From assembly GCA_947446685.1 (NCBI GenBank), contig CANFIC010000005.1:1-37298 (forward strand): a stretch of DNA of 37,298 nucleotides. The letters run 5' to 3'. Source of the DNA: Burkholderiales bacterium. Lineage in GTDB: Bacteria > Pseudomonadota > Gammaproteobacteria > Burkholderiales > Burkholderiaceae_C. The position numbers and the translations under genes were made by a program. The notes below the pieces were generated by a model that did no database searches, had not been told where the DNA came from, and was given only the letters and a program-made list of their open reading frames with translations. Positions 33,281-37,298 of this stretch are shown one piece after another; positions within the stretch are counted from its first letter, which is position 1, and every line of letters starts with the position of its first letter.

Positions 33281-34231
33281 ATGACGCAGCAAGCTTCCCT
33301 TCACCCAATGCTCAATGTCGCGATCAAGGCGGCCCGCGCGGCAGGCTCGATCATCAACCGCGCTTCGATGGACCTCGATCTCCTCAAGATCAATACCAAG
33401 GCGCCCAATGATTTCGTGACCGAGGTGGACCATGCCGCTGAAAACGTGATCATCGACACGCTGCTGCAAGCCTATCCTGACCATGGCATCCTGGCCGAAG
33501 AATCGGGTCGAGCGCGCGGCGCCAAGGATTCTGAATTCATCTGGATCATCGATCCGCTGGACGGCACGACCAATTTCATCCATGGCTTGCCAATGTACTG
33601 CGTATCCATCGCCTTGACCCACCGCGGCATGGTGCAACAGTCGGTGGTCTATGACCCGACACGCAATGACCTCTTTTATGCGACCAAGGGGCGCGGGGCG
33701 TTCATGAACGACCGGCGCCTGCGCGTCTCCAAGCGCACCCGCATGAGCGATGCCCTGATCGGCACTGGATTCCCTTTCCGGCGTGGTGACAACTTCAAGC
33801 GTTACATGAAGATGTTCGAGGAAGTGATGACGCAATGTGCCGGCTTGCGCCGTCCTGGCTCAGCCGCACTCGACCTCTGCTATGTCGCCGCTGGCTATTA
33901 CGACGCATTTTTCGAAACTGGCCTGAGCCCATGGGATGTGGCCGCCGGATCATTGATCGTTACCGAGGCGGGCGGACTGGTTGGCAATTTCACCGGCGAG
34001 TCCGACTATCTGCATCAACGCGAAGTGATGGCAGGCAATCCGAAAATCTACGGCCAGCTGGTTCAAATCCTGGCCCCGTACACCCGAGTGATCAAGGCCG
34101 ATGAAGCAGCGCTGGCCGAGCCTGCAAAGCCGGAGCAGACGGTCGAATCCGCCATCGCTGCAGCAGCGGAATTGCCTGAGAAGCGCGCCGCCGTTCGAGT
34201 CCGCAAGACTGCGGATGACGACGCCAGCTGA
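33281..34231 (+). CDS. suhB: Inositol monophosphatase family protein SuhB
   Basis: 316 aa. Metal-site motifs: 'EESG' (Glu73-74), '[15 protein letters not shown]' (Asp91, Asp94) and '[17 protein letters not shown]'. SuhB dephosphorylates inositol phosphates and, in E. coli, joins the rRNA antitermination complex, of which NusB is also a member encoded in this window. The start could be ATG 33281 or 33308 ('[13 protein letters not shown]'); neither has a strong Shine-Dalgarno. The C-terminal 45-50 residues (Ala/Glu/Lys-rich) extend beyond the usual length of about 267. Confidence 0.93.
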   Translation: MTQQASLHPMLNVAIKAARAAGSIINRASMDLDLLKINTKAPNDFVTEVDHAAENVIIDTLLQAYPDHGILAEESGRARGAKDSEFIWIIDPLDGTTNFIHGLPMYCVSIALTHRGMVQQSVVYDPTRNDLFYATKGRGAFMNDRRLRVSKRTRMSDALIGTGFPFRRGDNFKRYMKMFEEVMTQCAGLRRPGSAALDLCYVAAGYYDAFFETGLSPWDVAAGSLIVTEAGGLVGNFTGESDYLHQREVMAGNPKIYGQLVQILAPYTRVIKADEAALAEPAKPEQTVESAIAAAAELPEKRAAVRVRKTADDDAS

Positions 34232-34293
34232 GCTTGCCACCCACACAGCCTCGATCGACCGATCCACCTGAACTGCGGTTTGACCGCCCCACC

Positions 34294-36945
34294 ATGCTGA
34301 GTTGGTTCTTGAAAAAAATCGGGCGCAATGTTGCGTCAAATCCTGCACCTGTGCAGGTTTCAGCAGCGCAGAACCAGCTTGCAACGGTTCAGAAATCTGC
34401 GGCCAAGGCAAAGCAGGCCGAAGATGCCCGAGGCATCTGGGGGCCCTTGCTTGCCGCAGCCCATGGCGACGATGCAGCGCTGTGGCTGGTGGCCCAGGAC
34501 GCGCCATTGTTTGACATCAAGATTGCCGCGATTCAAGGTCTGAGCACAGAAACCGCGCTGAAGCAGGCGGAACGAGCAATGCGCAACCATGACCGACGCG
34601 TCCATCGCGCGGCCAAGCTGCGCCTGGATCAATTGGTCGCCCAACGCCTGACCCGGGCCAAAGCGCAATTGCTGATTGAAGCAGCTTTGAAAATGGGCAG
34701 CGAAGAAACGACGATTCCGGTGAACCAGTTGCTTGCGCTGGATCGCGACTGGCAGGCACTCGACCCATTGGCGCTCGATCCAGCGCAGCAAGTCCGGTTC
34801 AAGGCCTTGAGTGATCAATTGAATGCCTCGATGCGCGAACGCAGCGAGACTCAGCAGCGCATGCAGCGCTGGCGCCTTGACAGCACCCGCGCCTTGAAAC
34901 AATGGCAGGACAGCTGCGCTGAAGCAGTCAGCCAAAGCGAAGTTGCTGGAATCGCTGAAAGCAAGCAAGCATTGCTCGCTCTGGTGGGAAACTGCCCCGA
35001 GCCCCAAGCTGCTGAACAGGATTGCAGGGCACTCGAGGCCGCGCTTCAATGCAGCGATTTGTTCGAAGCAAGGCTGACCTGGTTCAAGGCCACTGATTTG
35101 TCCGCAACCGACTTGCCCAGTTGGGATTCGTTGCCATCGATTCCCCACCCGGCCTTGAGCCGTCTGCTGGAACAACGTTTCCAACAATGGCAATCCGAGC
35201 GCGAACCGGCACAGGCCGAACTACCCGTTGCCCGACAGCCAGAGAGCAAACGGCCCGAGCAATTGCGCAGCCTGGACTTGCTGATGCAAGAGGCTGAAGC
35301 GGCGATAGCTGCCGGCCATTTGGCGGAGTTGCAGCAGCAGCTGCAAGGTATCGAGAGCCTGCTGAAGTCGATCAACGAGGCCGGGGAGCCGCTGCGAGCC
35401 CGTTACCTGAGCATGCAAGCTGAGCATCAACGGCTCAAAAGCTGGCAGCAATGGGGCAGCGAGCGCGCCATCGATGCCTTGATCAACGAAGCCCAGGCCA
35501 TGGCAAGGTTGACCCTGGCAGCAATTCCGCCAAGCGCTGCTCATCCGCCAGCGGTGACTGACTTGCCTGACGCGTCCGAGCCGTCAGAGGCGATATTGAC
35601 AACGGTAGATGTAGCAACCCCGAATGCAGTCCGATTGAATCTGCAGGCCCATCGGGAGGCAATCAATCAATTACGCCGTCGCTGGAAAGAATCCGCGCTG
35701 CTGGCCAACTCGGAGCAATGGCAAAGTTTCAACCGCGCCTTGCAAATTGCGTATGAGCCGATTGCCGAGCAACAAGCGGCGGCTCAGGCACGCCGGGAAG
35801 AGAATCTTCTGGCGCGCACGAGGCTGCTGGATCAGCTTGACGCCGTCCCCGCGCAGCTTCCGGTTGAACCAGGCATGATGGTTGATTGGAAAACGGTCAT
35901 TCGTACGCTGGCAGATTTCCAGTTGGCTTGGCGCCAGCTCGGCCCGCTTGAACACAGCATCCCGCTCGCAGCGCGTCAAGCCTTGCAGACAAGGCTGGTG
36001 GCTAGCCTTGAGCGCCTTGAGACGCCGCTGCAGGCTGCCCGTCGTAGCGCCGAGGATCTTCGGCTGCAATTGATCCTGCGTGCCGAGGGTCTGCTCGCCG
36101 ATCCCAAGCAAGGCACGCAGATGCGCGATGCTGCCTTGCGCACCAAAGAGTTGCAGGCCGAATGGCAGGAGCAGGCGCGCGCCTTGCCACTCGCCCGGGC
36201 AGTAGAAAACGCTTTGTGGACCCGATTCAAACAAGCGACCGATGCGGTATTCGCTCAGCGCGAAGCTGCTTTCAATGCGCGCGAAGCTGAGCTCTCAAGC
36301 AATCTGCAACAACGCCAAGCATTGCTGGCGCAATTGTTCGAACTGGCGCAAGGGAACATCGTTGAAGGCGCAGAGCAGGCTTTGCAGCAAATTGACCGCT
36401 CCTGGCGCCAATGTGCACCATTGCCGCGCAACGCCGCTGACGGCGTCGAAACCCAGTTCAATCAAGCGCGAGCAGCAGCCATCAAGCAATTGGCGGAGAA
36501 CGCAAAGAAGCCCTGGCAAGCCCATTGCGACAGCCTGTTGGCCAGGATCCGCCTATGTGAAGAACGGGAATCCGACGCTGCCGATGGCACCGATATTGAG
36601 CAGCGCTGGGCGGCCTTGCCGGGTCTGCCATTGGCCTGGGAGCGAGCAACCTCACAGCGCTGGCAACAACAGTCGTCAAGGTTGACTGAACTGGCGCTGG
36701 ACTTGCTGCTTTTGCAACTCGAGATTGCGCTGGACTGCGATTGCGCCCCGGAACAACAGGCGGCCAGACGCGAGCTGAAGTTGCAGCAGATGAAGGCGAC
36801 CCTCGAAGGGCGATCAGCTGCCGAACCAGCAAATCCATCCGCATGGCTGGCGATCGCCCTGACGCAAAAGCCGAACAGCAGCCAGCGCGATCGATTGCTG
36901 ACGATCATCTCAGCAGTTCGGCAAGGTCCTCCCGGCAGGATGTGA
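34294..36945 (+). CDS. Large DUF349 protein
   Basis: 883 aa from ATG 34294 ('MLSWFLKKIGR'); a TTG at 34234 would add 20 residues. Almost wholly helical and rich in Gln, Ala, Leu and Arg, with several DUF349 repeats. The clearest is around 'ENALWTRFKQATDAVFAQREAAFNAREAEL', and weaker ones occur at 'LRRRWKESALL...FNRALQIAYEPI' and 'VRFKALSDQLNASM'. An Ala/Pro/Thr linker lies near 410-450. DUF349 proteins of this size occur in beta- and gammaproteobacteria without an assigned function. No signal peptide or transmembrane helix. Confidence 0.82.
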   Translation: MLSWFLKKIGRNVASNPAPVQVSAAQNQLATVQKSAAKAKQAEDARGIWGPLLAAAHGDDAALWLVAQDAPLFDIKIAAIQGLSTETALKQAERAMRNHDRRVHRAAKLRLDQLVAQRLTRAKAQLLIEAALKMGSEETTIPVNQLLALDRDWQALDPLALDPAQQVRFKALSDQLNASMRERSETQQRMQRWRLDSTRALKQWQDSCAEAVSQSEVAGIAESKQALLALVGNCPEPQAAEQDCRALEAALQCSDLFEARLTWFKATDLSATDLPSWDSLPSIPHPALSRLLEQRFQQWQSEREPAQAELPVARQPESKRPEQLRSLDLLMQEAEAAIAAGHLAELQQQLQGIESLLKSINEAGEPLRARYLSMQAEHQRLKSWQQWGSERAIDALINEAQAMARLTLAAIPPSAAHPPAVTDLPDASEPSEAILTTVDVATPNAVRLNLQAHREAINQLRRRWKESALLANSEQWQSFNRALQIAYEPIAEQQAAAQARREENLLARTRLLDQLDAVPAQLPVEPGMMVDWKTVIRTLADFQLAWRQLGPLEHSIPLAARQALQTRLVASLERLETPLQAARRSAEDLRLQLILRAEGLLADPKQGTQMRDAALRTKELQAEWQEQARALPLARAVENALWTRFKQATDAVFAQREAAFNAREAELSSNLQQRQALLAQLFELAQGNIVEGAEQALQQIDRSWRQCAPLPRNAADGVETQFNQARAAAIKQLAENAKKPWQAHCDSLLARIRLCEERESDAADGTDIEQRWAALPGLPLAWERATSQRWQQQSSRLTELALDLLLLQLEIALDCDCAPEQQAARRELKLQQMKATLEGRSAAEPANPSAWLAIALTQKPNSSQRDRLLTIISAVRQGPPGRM

Positions 36946-37207
36946 GGCCGGGCTGTAGAACCCCCTCGAGCAAACTTGTCAAGCCTGATTGATTCGCATA
37001 GAGTTCAAACAGGCTGACCGGCAGCCTTGGGCAGGCGGATTTTCAAACCCATTGCCGCAGCGATGAGCAAGCAACGACAGCTTGAGTTTTGCCACCTCTG
37101 CTTCGACAAGCGACAAGGCTCTAGCGAAACCACCACCCAAGCAAATCAAGCGCTCCAGCAGCCCGGTCATTCGGACAAGTTCTGGAAAAGTCGATCGGAG
37201 TTCATCG

Positions 37208-37298
37208 ATGAGCGATTTTGAGTCCGTAAAGCATCCGGCCTTGACCGACGACCTGGGTGCCTTTCTCCAGTTCATGGTGGCGGTCGGAGGTTCAGACC
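37208..37298 (+). CDS. Possible N-terminus of an unidentified protein, cut by window edge
   Basis: ATG 37208 has GGAG seven bases upstream and opens a frame to the window end: 'MSDFESVKHPALTDDLGAFLQ', then 9 more residues. I do not recognise the family. A minus-strand frame (36979-37275, open past the edge) competes for the same bases and has Leu/Glu-rich helical character. The 262 bases between the DUF349 gene and this ATG hold no other feature I can support. Confidence 0.35.
   Translation, partial: MSDFESVKHPALTDDLGAFLQFMVAVGGSD

Noticed and set aside
36979-37275. 98-codon minus-strand frame, open past the edge
   Set aside because: Plausible helical character, but no family recognised and no ribosome-binding site can be seen; mentioned as the alternative to the plus-strand start at 37208.
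1-37298. CRISPR arrays, tRNA or rRNA genes, phage or transposase genes
   Set aside because: No regularly spaced repeats, cloverleaf sequences, rRNA segments or transposase/integrase motifs were seen in reading the window.

Overview
The window looks like a chromosomal segment of a betaproteobacterium (Burkholderiales or a close relative); this rests on gene content and order, not on a marker-gene tree. Pointers are an intracellular polyhydroxybutyrate depolymerase, a soluble stand-alone RnfB, ribD-ribBA-ribH-nusB followed by an aminotransferase, a zapA-6S RNA unit, and a rpsU-yqeY pair. GC is fairly high and genes are tightly packed, often with 4-base stop/start overlaps. I see no phage, IS transposase, tRNA, rRNA or CRISPR array.

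Layout. 1-1691: end of phaZ and a solo rnfB. 1687-1932: a non-coding element with imperfect 28-bp terminal inverted repeats and three internal palindromes, lying exactly between two convergent genes. 1932-5540 (minus): a four-gene operon (ArnT-like GT83, GT2, GtrA-type flippase, YdjC-type deacetylase) with the composition of the Bordetella lgm and Francisella flmF2-naxD-flmK lipid A hexosamine systems. 5601-6990: nth, a small coiled-coil gene, zapA and 6S RNA. 7073-12756: TauE-type permease, riboflavin genes (no riboflavin synthase gene among them), nusB, aminotransferase, ybgC. 12753-14777: tolQRA without tolB-pal.

14761-17343 (minus): a bufferin-type RiPP operon, bufA-pcp-bufB-bufC. It pairs a secreted four-cysteine DUF2282 precursor with a DUF692/MNIO enzyme and a DUF2063 partner, but has a complete pyroglutamyl peptidase gene translationally coupled between precursor and maturase. 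This is the most interesting locus. 17520-21124: four type IV minor-pilin genes (PilE-, PilW-, PilX- and PilV-like) without pilY1; the PilV-like protein is unusually long and carries a canonical EF-hand-type loop. A PAS protein with a degenerate GGDEF motif faces them (21134-22162).

22390-27438: BaiN-type flavoprotein, rpsU with a leader hairpin, yqeY, a rhodanese-like DUF442 protein and TRAP membrane subunits. A perfectly palindromic terminator separates these from a convergent TakP-like TRAP binding protein, which follows pmbA/tldD-type protease gene on the minus strand. 30370-36945: darP(yjgA), mog, cysE (minus), trmJ (minus), suhB and a large DUF349 protein. The right edge (after 36945) is unresolved and probably cuts a gene.
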